Below, one piece after another: positions 30,867 through 38,730 of a stretch of DNA of 43,454 nt. This DNA is from a virus. Each line of letters starts with the position of its first letter. The stretch's first letter is position 1. Where the stretch lies: positions 1 to 43,454 of the IMG/VR virus record IMGVR_UViG_3300037264_001369. One strand, given 5' to 3'. A program made the position numbers and the translations under genes. The notes beneath the pieces were generated by a model, which did not search any database, was not told the origin of the DNA, and saw nothing but the letters and a program-made list of their open reading frames with translations.

Positions 30867-31943
30867 TTAAACTCCTGTAATACCAGTCAATCTACCGTGT
30901 CGGCGAGGTTGAGCTGATGTCAGGTTGCCTAAGACAATAATGTGCCCGACTTCACCAAACTGATTGGTTGGGGTGAGCATCCCACTCCAGTTAAATCCTG
31001 TGAACTCGCTCATTGGAGCAGCATTGTAAGTTGAGTCCATAGTTTCAGTTGTTAAGTTGATAGAGCTGTAAGAGCTGCCATCAGCTTTCAAACCGTACCA
31101 ATTAAGGTAGTTCTCGTTAAGAACGTACATTGTCTGAGAGGTTGCCCGCTCATCCTTGACGTAAGGAACACCTTTGTAGGTTAGAGAGACAAAGCCTTGT
31201 GTACCTTGCAAACCTGGGCCTGGCCTGCTGGCTCCGCCGCTTCTACCGACTGAAGGCATACCGAACATTGAGTAGTTCTCACGAACTGTTGAAGTCAAAA
31301 GAGATTCATATAGATCCCAAACAGTTTCGTTTGAGATTATAAGAGTTGGACTGTGACCTGGGGCACTTCCAGCAGAAACTGCTGAAAACAGAGTTGCCAT
31401 TTTAGCGAGGGTCAAAGTACCGCCAGAAGCAGTTCTGGTTGCGTTAAGTGCTGAATAAGTGGTACGAGAGAGTCCACCATAAGTTGCAACGGAGGTTCCG
31501 TCATCAACGATTGCTTGGAGACCGAGGAAATCTTTATTGCCGTTACCAGTACCATCTCCGTAGAGAAGAGCACCGATTGCGTCAGCGGCTTCGACTTCAG
31601 CTTCTTCGAGCTTGAATTTTACTAAATCTACAACTTGAGCTTCAGTCGCGTTGACTGAGCGTTCCATCCCTGGAACAACTACTGGCTGCTCGTAAGCCCG
31701 TAGGTCAAAAGCTAGTCTCTGAGTTGTTTCAGAGGTGGAAGTTGAGAAGGTGTCTAACCCTGAGAAAGAACCACCTAAACCAGTTGAAGACAATTTAACT
31801 GGGATTCTTAGAGTTTCACCACTCCATTGTCGCCCGTTTCCGATAGTACGGGCTGCTAAGACGGAAGAGTTGATAACATTATCAACTACTTTTGGCAGTA
31901 ACTTGTCTTGGGTAAGGGATAAAACCCTTTCGCTGAAAGTTAT
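30867..31943 (-). CDS. Major capsid protein (HK97-fold type), 358 aa, apparent AUA start
   Basis: Motifs: LLPKVVDNVINSSVLAARTI, QWSGETLRIPVKL, GGSFSGLDTFSTS, DAIGALLYGDGTGNGNKDFLGL, ATYGGLSRTTYSAL, VPYVKDERATSQTMYVLNE, FNWSGMLTPTNQFGEVGHIIVL; this is the coat protein of a family common in metagenomic podoviruses. The first ATG/GTG/TTG in frame is TTG 31793, which would delete 50 conserved residues. The only codon with SD spacing is ATA at 31941-31943, 8 nt after AGGAGG (31952-31957). Expected to be the most abundant virion protein. Confidence 0.85.
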   Translation of the reverse strand: MTFSERVLSLTQDKLLPKVVDNVINSSVLAARTIGNGRQWSGETLRIPVKLSSTGLGGSFSGLDTFSTSTSETTQRLAFDLRAYEQPVVVPGMERSVNATEAQVVDLVKFKLEEAEVEAADAIGALLYGDGTGNGNKDFLGLQAIVDDGTSVATYGGLSRTTYSALNATRTASGGTLTLAKMATLFSAVSAGSAPGHSPTLIISNETVWDLYESLLTSTVRENYSMFGMPSVGRSGGASRPGPGLQGTQGFVSLTYKGVPYVKDERATSQTMYVLNENYLNWYGLKADGSSYSSINLTTETMDSTYNAAPMSEFTGFNWSGMLTPTNQFGEVGHIIVLGNLTSAQPRRHGRLTGITGV

Positions 31944-31956
31944 ATAGCTATCCTCC

Positions 31957-32033
31957 TATAGGAACTTCAGTTATAATAAAAAAATCCACATCGTTACCGA
32001 CGTGGAATTAATTCCTATACTAAAAGTATAGCA
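31957..32033 (-). promoter_or_regulatory. Major capsid promoter and structured leader
   Basis: Extended -10 TGC-TATACT (32025-32033). The leader holds a 12-bp palindrome GGAATTAATTCC (32004-32015), the terminator hairpin and an 8-bp inverted repeat, TATAGGAA/TTCCTATA (32012-32019 with 31957-31964), that brings the SD (31952-31957) to the foot of the structure. Confidence 0.5.
31978..32006 (-). terminator. Intrinsic terminator upstream of the capsid gene
   Basis: Minus-strand RNA: TCCACGTCG-GTAA-CGATGTGGA (9 bp with one G-U pair, GNRA-type loop) followed by TTTTTTT. Sits between the HNH stop and the capsid start. Confidence 0.8.
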
Positions 32034-32040
32034 CAAATGT

Positions 32041-32766
32041 CTAATACTCTATTTTAGCTTTGTAAAAGTTCCTTCCCCAGAGCATATTTTTATCTGGTAT
32101 ATCACGACCAAATGTTTCTTTATAATGACAGTTTTTACATAAGGTTCTACAATTACTTAATTTAAACCTTAACTCTGGGTATTTAGACCATCCTTTGATA
32201 TGAGCCACTTGTAAATCGTTGGTAGCCCCACAATCTAAGCATTTAAACACATCTCTCTTAAATACTTGTGGCTGCACTTCTATCCTAAATCTTTTTCTTT
32301 CTAGTTTATTTTGTGTAGTTATCCCACCCTTCCAATTTCCCGCTAATTTTCCGAACCGTCCATTAGGAAACTTTTTCTTGTATCCTTCTAAAACCTTGGG
32401 ATGTAAAGATTTTCCTTTTTTCAGTGCACTTAGAAGTTTCTTCTGACCTTCTGGAAATGGTCTACCTTTAGTTTTATTAGATTTAGTAATATTGGCACAT
32501 TTATTAGAACAGTGTTTTTTAATACCAGCTTTAATTTGTGAAGGTGTTCTTTCAATAGATTTATCACAGACTAAACACTTGTCCCCAACTCTGGTACGTT
32601 TCTTTAAATTTTCTTTACCCTTCCAAACAGCCAGTTTTTCAATACGAGGATCATCAGCCTTAGTCTTCCCTTTGTTCCAAGAAGGAAGAGAGGTACTTCT
32701 TAAAAGCTTCATTGTTTTTGATATTTTCTGTCTGCGGGCTATTTCCCAGTCTGAAAGGTTGTCCAT
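32041..32766 (-). CDS. NUMOD3-HNH homing endonuclease, 241 aa
   Basis: N-terminal repeats of the NUMOD3 type (SKTMKLLRSTSLPSWNKGKT; KKLLSALKKGKSLHPKV), a Cys-rich knuckle (CLVCDKSI...HCSNKC), GNWKGGITTQNKLERKRF, and HNH core CLDCGATNDLQVAHIKGWSKYPELRF...CRTLCKNCHYKETFG. Inserted between the scaffold and capsid genes, which are normally adjacent. Own leaderless promoter and a terminator directly after it. Confidence 0.85.
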   Translation of the reverse strand: MDNLSDWEIARRQKISKTMKLLRSTSLPSWNKGKTKADDPRIEKLAVWKGKENLKKRTRVGDKCLVCDKSIERTPSQIKAGIKKHCSNKCANITKSNKTKGRPFPEGQKKLLSALKKGKSLHPKVLEGYKKKFPNGRFGKLAGNWKGGITTQNKLERKRFRIEVQPQVFKRDVFKCLDCGATNDLQVAHIKGWSKYPELRFKLSNCRTLCKNCHYKETFGRDIPDKNMLWGRNFYKAKIEY

Positions 32767-32772
32767 GTGTTT

Positions 32773-32801
32773 AGTTTAACACAGGATAGGCATAGAGTCA
32801 A
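32773..32801 (-). promoter_or_regulatory. Leaderless promoter (HNH 32766)
   Basis: TTGACT (32796-32801), 17-bp spacer, extended -10 TGT-TAAACT (32773-32778), 6 nt before ATG. Confidence 0.65.
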
Positions 32802-32802
32802 A

Positions 32803-33438
32803 TTAGAGGGATTTTTTGAAGTCAGAGACGAGGGTGTCTAAATTTTTAGAAGGATCGTAAGTCGCTGCGGTTGTATTCTCAGTAGTTTGTGAAGAACTAC
32901 CAACTGGGGCTTTAGCTCCTTCGGGTTGTTTCTTTAAAGAGTCTCTTAAATCTGCCATCGCAATTAAGTCGACTGATTTGTATTTTACACCTAGATTAAA
33001 AATTTCTTTGCGAGCTTTGACTCCTGGATCGTTGTCATCATTAGCGTCACTGACTTTAGGAAGCTTACCTTCTTTTTCGAGCTGAGAAAGTTGTCTATCA
33101 AACTCAGCGTTAATTCTTTCCTCATCAGCTTTTGCCGCTTCTGTTTGAGCTTGTTTTTCTGCTTCTATTGCTTGGTATTTAGCAGCAGCAACTTCTTCTA
33201 CTTTTGAAAAGACATCGTTCCAGTCCTTTGGTTCAAAAGTTGTATCTCCTGGAGGAAGTTCAGTTTTAGTATTGAGGGTTTCTTTTATAGAGGAGAGTTC
33301 TTCGGAGAGTTTAGAAAATTGTTCAGAAAAATCAGGGGCTTCTGGTTTTTCTTCTGGGGTAGTTTCAGTTGTTGGATTTTCAGTCTCTGGAGTTTCTACT
33401 GGTGTAGTTTCTTCAGAAGGCTTAGTTTCGTCTTCCAT
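32803..33438 (-). CDS. Scaffolding protein, 211 aa
   Basis: Thr/Glu/Pro-rich disordered N-terminus (TTPVETPETENPTTETTPEE), coiled coil (about 45-60 and 75-120), and C-terminal segment ending NLDTLVSDFKKSL. Composition, size and position between portal and capsid are those of scaffold proteins. ATG 33438 is chosen over 33450 because the -10 box lies 7 nt upstream of it. Confidence 0.75.
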   Translation of the reverse strand: MEDETKPSEETTPVETPETENPTTETTPEEKPEAPDFSEQFSKLSEELSSIKETLNTKTELPPGDTTFEPKDWNDVFSKVEEVAAAKYQAIEAEKQAQTEAAKADEERINAEFDRQLSQLEKEGKLPKVSDANDDNDPGVKARKEIFNLGVKYKSVDLIAMADLRDSLKKQPEGAKAPVGSSSQTTENTTAATYDPSKNLDTLVSDFKKSL

Positions 33439-33445
33439 TGATATT

Positions 33446-33475
33446 ATCATACCGCCCTAGACTTCATGATGTCAA
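33446..33475 (-). promoter_or_regulatory. Strong leaderless promoter (scaffold)
   Basis: TTGACA (33470-33475), 18-bp spacer, TATGAT (33446-33451), AATATCA, then ATGGA. Same module as at 28458. Confidence 0.75.
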
Positions 33476-33683
33476 GTTTTTTCTTAAAACGGTTAGGAAG
33501 CACTCTAGCATTATATCTTCTTGAAGTTGCATCTATATCCCCTTTTAGCTGTTGCCAATCTTTACGAAGGCGTGGTTCCAAAGCCTTACCAACAGCGGCA
33601 TTAGTACCTGTGTACTTTCTAGGAACAGGTGTAACCTTTACTTGAGGTTTTTTCTTTTTAAATATTCCAAATAAATTCATCAT
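33447..33683 (-). CDS. Hypothetical basic protein, 78 aa
   Basis: Strongly basic (FKKKKPQVKVTPVPRKY..., RFKKKLDIMKSRAV). Two adjacent ATGs; the second (33680) has better spacing from AAAGG. Between scaffold and portal, so possibly a minor capsid protein; unrecognised. Confidence 0.6.
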   Translation of the reverse strand: MMNLFGIFKKKKPQVKVTPVPRKYTGTNAAVGKALEPRLRKDWQQLKGDIDATSRRYNARVLPNRFKKKLDIMKSRAV

Positions 33684-33808
33684 TTACCTTTCTTAGCTCG
33701 TTTTTTCATTATCTCTATCTTACTGCCATACTCTTTAGTCCAGCGTTTTGCTATTTCTGGATGACGTGCCCATAAATACTTTCTCTGCTGCTCACTCTTA
33801 AATGGCAT
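33680..33808 (-). CDS. Small conserved phage protein (MPFKS...RKYLWA type), 42 aa
   Basis: ORF MPFKSEQQRKYLWARHPEIA..., a short basic protein of a type often found next to head genes, with the pattern QRxYLWAxHPEIAxxW. It starts within the portal's last codons and its stop overlaps the next gene's ATGs. Function not known. Confidence 0.7.
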   Translation of the reverse strand: MPFKSEQQRKYLWARHPEIAKRWTKEYGSKIEIMKKRAKKGK

Positions 33809-35681
33809 CGCTTTGACCCCCTTGTTCAATTAACTGATCGCTTGGCAGCGGTGCTTCTGGACCAGCAGGTAGAGAACTTTCAGGAGAAGCTCCTGTTGCA
33901 GTTCCACTTTCGGCTGCATTAGCAGCGGCGACATTATCCATTGCAGTATCAGCTCCTTCTGGATCATTAAGAATCAGTTGCATATAAGTCGCTCCAGTGG
34001 GATCTTTCATCGCCATTATTCTTCTAGCTCGTTCTTTAGGATCCTTAGCTCCGAGATCTTCGTAGAGTGAAAGTGGGTCGATATTACCTGAAGCTGCTAA
34101 CTGTGTTGCGATAGAGCGTCTTTCAGTTTTATCAACTGTAGAAGCTCTGACTGAGATATTAACTCCGTCATCAATTGCATCTCGATCAAACTCTAGGAAT
34201 TCTTTTTCACCAGTAGAACCTAATACTTCTATAAAGGTAGTCTTTGTACCAAAAACTTTAAGCATTTGAACACTCCACTCGGCAATTTCTTGGGTGATTG
34301 GTTCTATTACTGTTGCTACAAAGTCATCTAATCTACCAAGAGAGCCTTCGCGTGCTATTTGTCGAGCAACACCTGACTCATCAGCGGTCCTCTCGCCTCT
34401 AACAGTCTGCTGAGTTCCCATAATATTATCTAATTCAGCTCTATTTTGAAGAAGATCGTTATAGAGAGTTGGGTTAGGGGCAATCCCTGGAATTACTGCA
34501 AAACCTTCGTTAACATTACCTGATCCCCAGATGTGTTCCGTTGGATCATCAGTAACGCGGGCTGCATCTTCTTTGGTTATGAAGGTATCGGAGAAGACTT
34601 TCTTGGGATTAGCCTTATCAGCCAATTCGGTAATTTGGCGACCACGCTTGTTGATAACATCCTGAAGAGGTATAGATTGTTCAACGGGAGTTGTATCGTC
34701 CATTGGACCGTCCAAGCCTGAGTGCTGGTAGTTTCTGATAATGTAGGGTTTATAAGGTCGGTCAAAATGATTAAATTGTCGGTTTTCATAAACTGTTTCT
34801 CCTGTTATGGGATTAGTTCCTGCTTCTGTTTCCTCGCCCTCATAATCCCAATAAGGGTTCTTCATCTTTTCTAAGATAATGTCTTCAAATCTCCAAGCAA
34901 CACCTTCAAATGGGACTCCTGTATCATCATACCAGGTGAACCAGATTTCTTGGTAACGGATTTTATTGGCTAATTGGGACTCCCTACCTTGTTTAATATC
35001 AAATCTTTTCCAAAGTTTATCTTTAGCTTTTGGAAACTTAGCAGTGATGACTTTCAAGGGTTCTTCTAACCACTCGGCAATAAAATCAAAACCACTAGAA
35101 GATAGGCCGAAGTCAGGGACTCTACCTGTGTGATCAAGGGTTATCTTATCAGGGTGAACCGCTTCAAATATATAAGTTTGTCGTACTCTATCCCAACGGG
35201 CTTTAACTATTGTAATAAAGTCTAAGAAAGAGTGTCGGGAAGCTCGTCTAAGAACAGAGCGCATCTCATGGTTCTTTATTTTGTAGTCAAGAACTTTCTG
35301 CAAACCATCTGCCCTTTTTCTTTTAATTGGGTCTTCTGATGCTGCGGAAACAATTATATCTGGTAATTTGCTAACAACAATTGGAATCGCTGTTTCGACA
35401 TCGCGATAGATAACATTATCAATATAAGGAACTTGCCAATCATAGAGAAGTTTTGTGTCAAGTTGTTTACCTCGCCAGTAATCAGTGTTTTTAGCTCGTC
35501 TTTTTTTAAGATCTAATTTAGTTTCGTAGTATTGTTCTGACGCTTTAACTCTTTTAGAAATAACTGAAAGAAGTTCGGAATCTGTCATTGGTAATTCTAA
35601 ATTACCCTCGGTTAAAACCTCAAACTTTTGGGGTTCTGTTTCTACTCTGCGGAGATATTGTTTTTCGTCTTCAGTAGCCAT
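33798..35681 (-). CDS. Portal protein, 627 aa
   Basis: Size and order fit the dodecameric podoviral portal: N-terminal helices (SKRVKASEQYYETKLDLKKRR, YWRGKQ), VPYIDNVIYRDVETAIPIVVSKLPDI, a beta wing (AVHPDKITLDH), the stem/crown region (IIRNYQHSGLDGP...TPVEQSIPLQDVINKRGRQITE, about 305-345) and a disordered C-terminus (about 580-627). Starts in a TAATG overlap, no SD. Forms the DNA channel and packaging motor dock. Confidence 0.8.
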   Translation of the reverse strand: MATEDEKQYLRRVETEPQKFEVLTEGNLELPMTDSELLSVISKRVKASEQYYETKLDLKKRRAKNTDYWRGKQLDTKLLYDWQVPYIDNVIYRDVETAIPIVVSKLPDIIVSAASEDPIKRKRADGLQKVLDYKIKNHEMRSVLRRASRHSFLDFITIVKARWDRVRQTYIFEAVHPDKITLDHTGRVPDFGLSSSGFDFIAEWLEEPLKVITAKFPKAKDKLWKRFDIKQGRESQLANKIRYQEIWFTWYDDTGVPFEGVAWRFEDIILEKMKNPYWDYEGEETEAGTNPITGETVYENRQFNHFDRPYKPYIIRNYQHSGLDGPMDDTTPVEQSIPLQDVINKRGRQITELADKANPKKVFSDTFITKEDAARVTDDPTEHIWGSGNVNEGFAVIPGIAPNPTLYNDLLQNRAELDNIMGTQQTVRGERTADESGVARQIAREGSLGRLDDFVATVIEPITQEIAEWSVQMLKVFGTKTTFIEVLGSTGEKEFLEFDRDAIDDGVNISVRASTVDKTERRSIATQLAASGNIDPLSLYEDLGAKDPKERARRIMAMKDPTGATYMQLILNDPEGADTAMDNVAAANAAESGTATGASPESSLPAGPEAPLPSDQLIEQGGQSDAI

Positions 35682-35920
35682 TAGCGATAAATTTGATACT
35701 TGGTTTTACAAGCACTGTTTCTGCACATAATAATAACTGTTGGAGTAGTTGGGGTCATTGGACCTTCTCCAACTACTGCCATTAAAGCTTCATTATAATA
35801 TTCAAAACAAGGATGACCACAACTCATACAGTAAAATACTTTTCTTCTATTATTAGTTGAATTATCCAACCAAAGATTAATTGCACCTTTTTCTCTGGTT
35901 TCTCTGTATGTAAGGATCAT
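35681..35920 (-). CDS. Zinc-ribbon protein, 79 aa
   Basis: Two knuckles, CMSCGHPC (about 31-38) and CRNSAC (about 67-72), predict a zinc ribbon. Wedged between terL and portal and coupled to the portal by overlap. Small Zn-ribbon genes in this position could assist packaging (inference). Confidence 0.65.
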   Translation of the reverse strand: MILTYRETREKGAINLWLDNSTNNRRKVFYCMSCGHPCFEYYNEALMAVVGEGPMTPTTPTVIIMCRNSACKTKYQIYR

Positions 35921-35927
35921 TTAGTTT

Positions 35928-35936
35928 ATTTTATCA
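35928..35936 (-). promoter_or_regulatory. Leaderless promoter (35920 gene)
   Basis: TGA-TAAAAT, overlapping the terL stop codon, 7 nt before ATG. Confidence 0.5.
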
Positions 35937-37364
35937 CAAGTACTTCCATCCGCGTTTATTGTTTTTCTTGAGGAACTCTTTAGGATCAATACCTGGCATT
36001 GTATTATCAGGAGAAATAGTCGGATTGTAAACTTTAGTTCTTTCTGTACCTTTCATCTTGACTCCTCCTCCATGTCCTTTAGGTCTACCAAAAGTGAGAA
36101 AAGCAATACGGATTGCATCGTAAAGGTGATCTTCCCCGTCAGTGTCGACATCCTCACTACCGCTAGTGTTGTCACCTGATTGTTTATAGACAAGTTCTGG
36201 GAGAGTTCTAATTGTATTATTACAACTTTGATGAATCTGGAAATAGGGGTCGCCATCAGGTGCGTCTGATAACCAGGTGTGAAAAAGAGCTAATCCATTG
36301 GCTCTAGCTCCTTTAGTGAGAGAATCCGCGCGCCTTATCGGTATTGAAATCCCCATCTTTTGAAAGGTTCTTTTAAAGACTTCAGCGATTGAGTCGTGTC
36401 CTTGTTGCCTGGAAAAACAATCGTGAGGAAGATTGATAAAAGAGACTGACATTACTTGAGCTGCGAGGGCTAGTTCTTCGGCCCATTCATCTGGTGTTTT
36501 TCTATTTTGATATATTTCTCGATACTGAAAAAGTCTACCATCTTTTCCTTTAGCCAAAAAAACCGCTGCTCCGTGATCGTTGTAACCCCAGTCAAAAGAA
36601 ATAACTCGATCTGCTTCTTCAATCGGAAAAGGATAACCGCTAACAACGTGTTTATCCCGTCTCCATTCTGAAAAAACCTGGCCTGAAAAAACATCCCAAT
36701 CGCCTTCAAGATAAGCTCGTCTAAGATCTTCTGGTAGAGTTTCCAACTCTTTAACGTATTCAGGAGTGTTTTTCATAAGAACAGTGTTGTCATAGACCTT
36801 AGCTGGAACAAATTTGTAATCATTAGGATCTTCGCCTTTTTCATATTCCTTATCAAGAAAAAGTCTTTTTAACCAGCCGTGTCCGACACCCCCTGGGTTG
36901 CTACCGAGATACATTTGGAGTTTGACATCACTTCTAATAGTACGCAGATTAGTTCTAAAGTTATCAAACATAAACTGAGTGAATTGGCCTGCTTCATCGA
37001 TACCAATTCTTTCGTACTCTGCACCTTGGTAGTTGTAGACATCACCTTCGTACTGACAGCTGCCCATTTCTAAGACGCTACCATTACCGAAAGTGAAGGT
37101 GTGCTTTTGTTCGTTATATTTAAAAACGTCTTTAGGAAGTTCTCTTTGGAGTTCTAATATGTGATTTCTATAAAGTTCAGGGAAGGTTCTTCGTAGAAGT
37201 AAGGCTTTTAAATTAGGATACATGAGACAATTAAGAACCAGTTTATTTCTGATAGACCAACTTTTGCCTCCACCTTTAGCTCCTCCGTAAAAAAGGAATT
37301 TCTCTCTGGATTTAAAGAATTCTGTTTGGCGTGGGTTAAGTGTAGGAAGTGTCCAATCAGCCAT
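35934..37364 (-). CDS. terL: Terminase large subunit, 476 aa
   Basis: ATPase Walker A GGAKGGGKSW (about 27-36) and Walker B RIGIDEAGQ (about 120-128), coupling region MYLGSNPGG, and an RNase H-like nuclease with first Asp in VISFDWGYNDHG (about 252) and a late Asp in DHLYDAIRIAF. ATG 37364 (MADWTLPTLNPRQ) is chosen: the 16 codons upstream cross a hairpin and the promoter. Packages DNA into proheads through the portal. Confidence 0.9.
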   Translation of the reverse strand: MADWTLPTLNPRQTEFFKSREKFLFYGGAKGGGKSWSIRNKLVLNCLMYPNLKALLLRRTFPELYRNHILELQRELPKDVFKYNEQKHTFTFGNGSVLEMGSCQYEGDVYNYQGAEYERIGIDEAGQFTQFMFDNFRTNLRTIRSDVKLQMYLGSNPGGVGHGWLKRLFLDKEYEKGEDPNDYKFVPAKVYDNTVLMKNTPEYVKELETLPEDLRRAYLEGDWDVFSGQVFSEWRRDKHVVSGYPFPIEEADRVISFDWGYNDHGAAVFLAKGKDGRLFQYREIYQNRKTPDEWAEELALAAQVMSVSFINLPHDCFSRQQGHDSIAEVFKRTFQKMGISIPIRRADSLTKGARANGLALFHTWLSDAPDGDPYFQIHQSCNNTIRTLPELVYKQSGDNTSGSEDVDTDGEDHLYDAIRIAFLTFGRPKGHGGGVKMKGTERTKVYNPTISPDNTMPGIDPKEFLKKNNKRGWKYL

Positions 37365-37370
37365 AGTATC

Positions 37371-37379
37371 AGTATAACA
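37371..37379 (-). promoter_or_regulatory. Leaderless promoter (terL)
   Basis: TGT-TATACT, 6 nt before ATG 37364; no -35. Upstream lies a 9-bp hairpin (TACCGC.../...GCGGTA, 37393-37420). Confidence 0.6.
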
Positions 37380-37426
37380 GACTCTCCTGGGGCTACCGCC
37401 TGTGAAAAACAAGCGGTAACGCTAGA

Positions 37427-38098
37427 TTAGCCTTTCTTAAAGAACCTCTTAGCTTCTCGGAGTGAGAAACCAAAAGCTGTTCCTAAGACTCCTAATCCGA
37501 CTAGAGCGAACAACGGTGCTCCTGTGTTTGGCAGAAGCGGTGCTGGCTCAGCTTTAGGTGTTGGTGTTGCAACTGGTGTCGGGCACTCGCCTTTAGTTGC
37601 TCCTTCTGGTACTTCAACATTAACAGGAATCAACATTAGCTCACCTTTATAGCAGTAAGGGTTAGAGTCATAGGTACAAGTTGTGTTGTCTTCAACAGTT
37701 TGACCCTCGACTACTTCGCCGATATTGTTAGCTTGTTTGTCAGTACAGACTGGAGTACAAGTCTTTTCGACTGTTACTTTAGCGACTTCAATATCATCAC
37801 CTGGATTCGGATTGAACTTGACGCTGTCAACAACTGGATAAACTACAAAGCCTGCTTGATTGTCGTTTTCGACATTCAATTCAACTTTGGTAAGTTTGTA
37901 ACCAGCTTTGACAGTAACAGTGATTGATTCGTCGCTGTCCTGGAAGTTGATATTTACTTTGGAGTTGTCATAGTCGCCTTCTTTGGTGAAAGTTGTGGTT
38001 GCACCACACTTTTCGACTTCATCTTGAGTCGCTAAGACTGGAGTTGCTACTACAGTTAAAAGTACTAAACTTAAAATTCCACTTAGTAATTTGTGCAT
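37427..38098 (-). CDS. Secreted LPNTG cell-wall-anchored surface protein, 223 aa
   Basis: Signal peptide (KLLSGILSLVLLTVVATPVLA, cleavage about residue 23), a beta-rich ectodomain with six or more Cys (C31 and pairs in CTPVC, C-T-Y, C-Y), a Pro/Thr stalk (TPVATPTPKAEPAPL) and LPNTG followed by a hydrophobic segment and RFFKKG: a complete sortase sorting signal. Very strong SD (AAAGGAGGTG). Would be displayed on the infected cell, suggesting superinfection exclusion or altered cell-cell contact. Confidence 0.8.
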   Translation of the reverse strand: MHKLLSGILSLVLLTVVATPVLATQDEVEKCGATTTFTKEGDYDNSKVNINFQDSDESITVTVKAGYKLTKVELNVENDNQAGFVVYPVVDSVKFNPNPGDDIEVAKVTVEKTCTPVCTDKQANNIGEVVEGQTVEDNTTCTYDSNPYCYKGELMLIPVNVEVPEGATKGECPTPVATPTPKAEPAPLLPNTGAPLFALVGLGVLGTAFGFSLREAKRFFKKG

Positions 38099-38129
38099 TT
38101 ATGTATTCACCTCCTTTCGTGGAGATTGA

Positions 38130-38306
38130 TTAGAATTCAAACTTAAAACCATCTAACTTAGCAGTAGTCCAAGTGTTACCATCTTTTCTAAAGACTTGCT
38201 TATAGACGTTTATAGCTTTGAACTTGTCGTATTCTTCTACGAATTCTTTGAACTTGTCTTCGCCTAACATTCGTTTAATTATCTTGCCTCTGAAGTGTTC
38301 TTGCAT
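38130..38306 (-). CDS. Hypothetical basic protein, 58 aa
   Basis: ATG 38306 has GAAAGGAAG 8 nt upstream; GTG 38315 is the alternative. Lys/Phe-rich (FRGKIIKRMLGEDKFKEFVEEYDKFK, ending KLDGFKFEF). Function unknown; between the surface protein and small membrane proteins. Confidence 0.6.
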   Translation of the reverse strand: MQEHFRGKIIKRMLGEDKFKEFVEEYDKFKAINVYKQVFRKDGNTWTTAKLDGFKFEF

Positions 38307-38328
38307 AAATTTCACTTCCTTTCATAGT

Positions 38329-38502
38329 TTAATTGTGTGCTCTGACTATTGCTTGAGGAGGTATTCCTCTAAAGGTCAGTAGTATTTGTTGTTCTTTGCA
38401 TTGTAAACAATTGTAGTTTGATTTCAGACAAGAGACATCTTCACCAGAGAAAGATACTCCTGAAGTCCTTTGTGTGTCTTTGATAATCATATTGTGCATC
38501 AT
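38329..38502 (-). CDS. Hypothetical 57-aa protein with CLQC knuckle
   Basis: ATG 38502 sits 9 nt after AGGTAGGTG; a GTG at 38514 would overlap the SD. Contains CLQC plus one more Cys and a C-terminal LTFRGIPPQAIVRAHN. Unknown. Confidence 0.55.
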   Translation of the reverse strand: MMHNMIIKDTQRTSGVSFSGEDVSCLKSNYNCLQCKEQQILLTFRGIPPQAIVRAHN

Positions 38503-38514
38503 AATTAGTTTCAC

Positions 38515-38730
38515 CTACCTTTCTTTGATGAGCAGGGAACTGATAACCATAGCAGGTAGCCCAATTACTAAAGATATAACCATAATAGTCGCTCCAATAT
38601 TCTGTCCTAGGGCTAATAGAACTAGACCTGTCCAGAAAGCGATGTGAGATAGTCCGAAGACGATCTGGGTGAGATCGTTAGTGATGTAGATTATTCCTCT
38701 AGCTGTTATTGCGTATTTCTTTTCTAGCAT
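38515..38730 (-). CDS. Small two-TM membrane protein, 71 aa
   Basis: Two hydrophobic helices (VFGLSHIAFWTGLVLLALG and ATIMVISLVIGLPAMVISSLL) with a short polar turn and basic ends. Layout would also fit a holin, but the lysis cluster has its own. Overlaps the upstream regulator gene by 1 nt. Confidence 0.65.
   Translation of the reverse strand: MLEKKYAITARGIIYITNDLTQIVFGLSHIAFWTGLVLLALGQNIGATIMVISLVIGLPAMVISSLLIKER

Noticed and set aside
38515-38730. Holin assignment for the two-TM protein
   Set aside because: Size would fit, but it is far from the lysis genes, where a better holin candidate (9845-10066) lies beside the endolysin.
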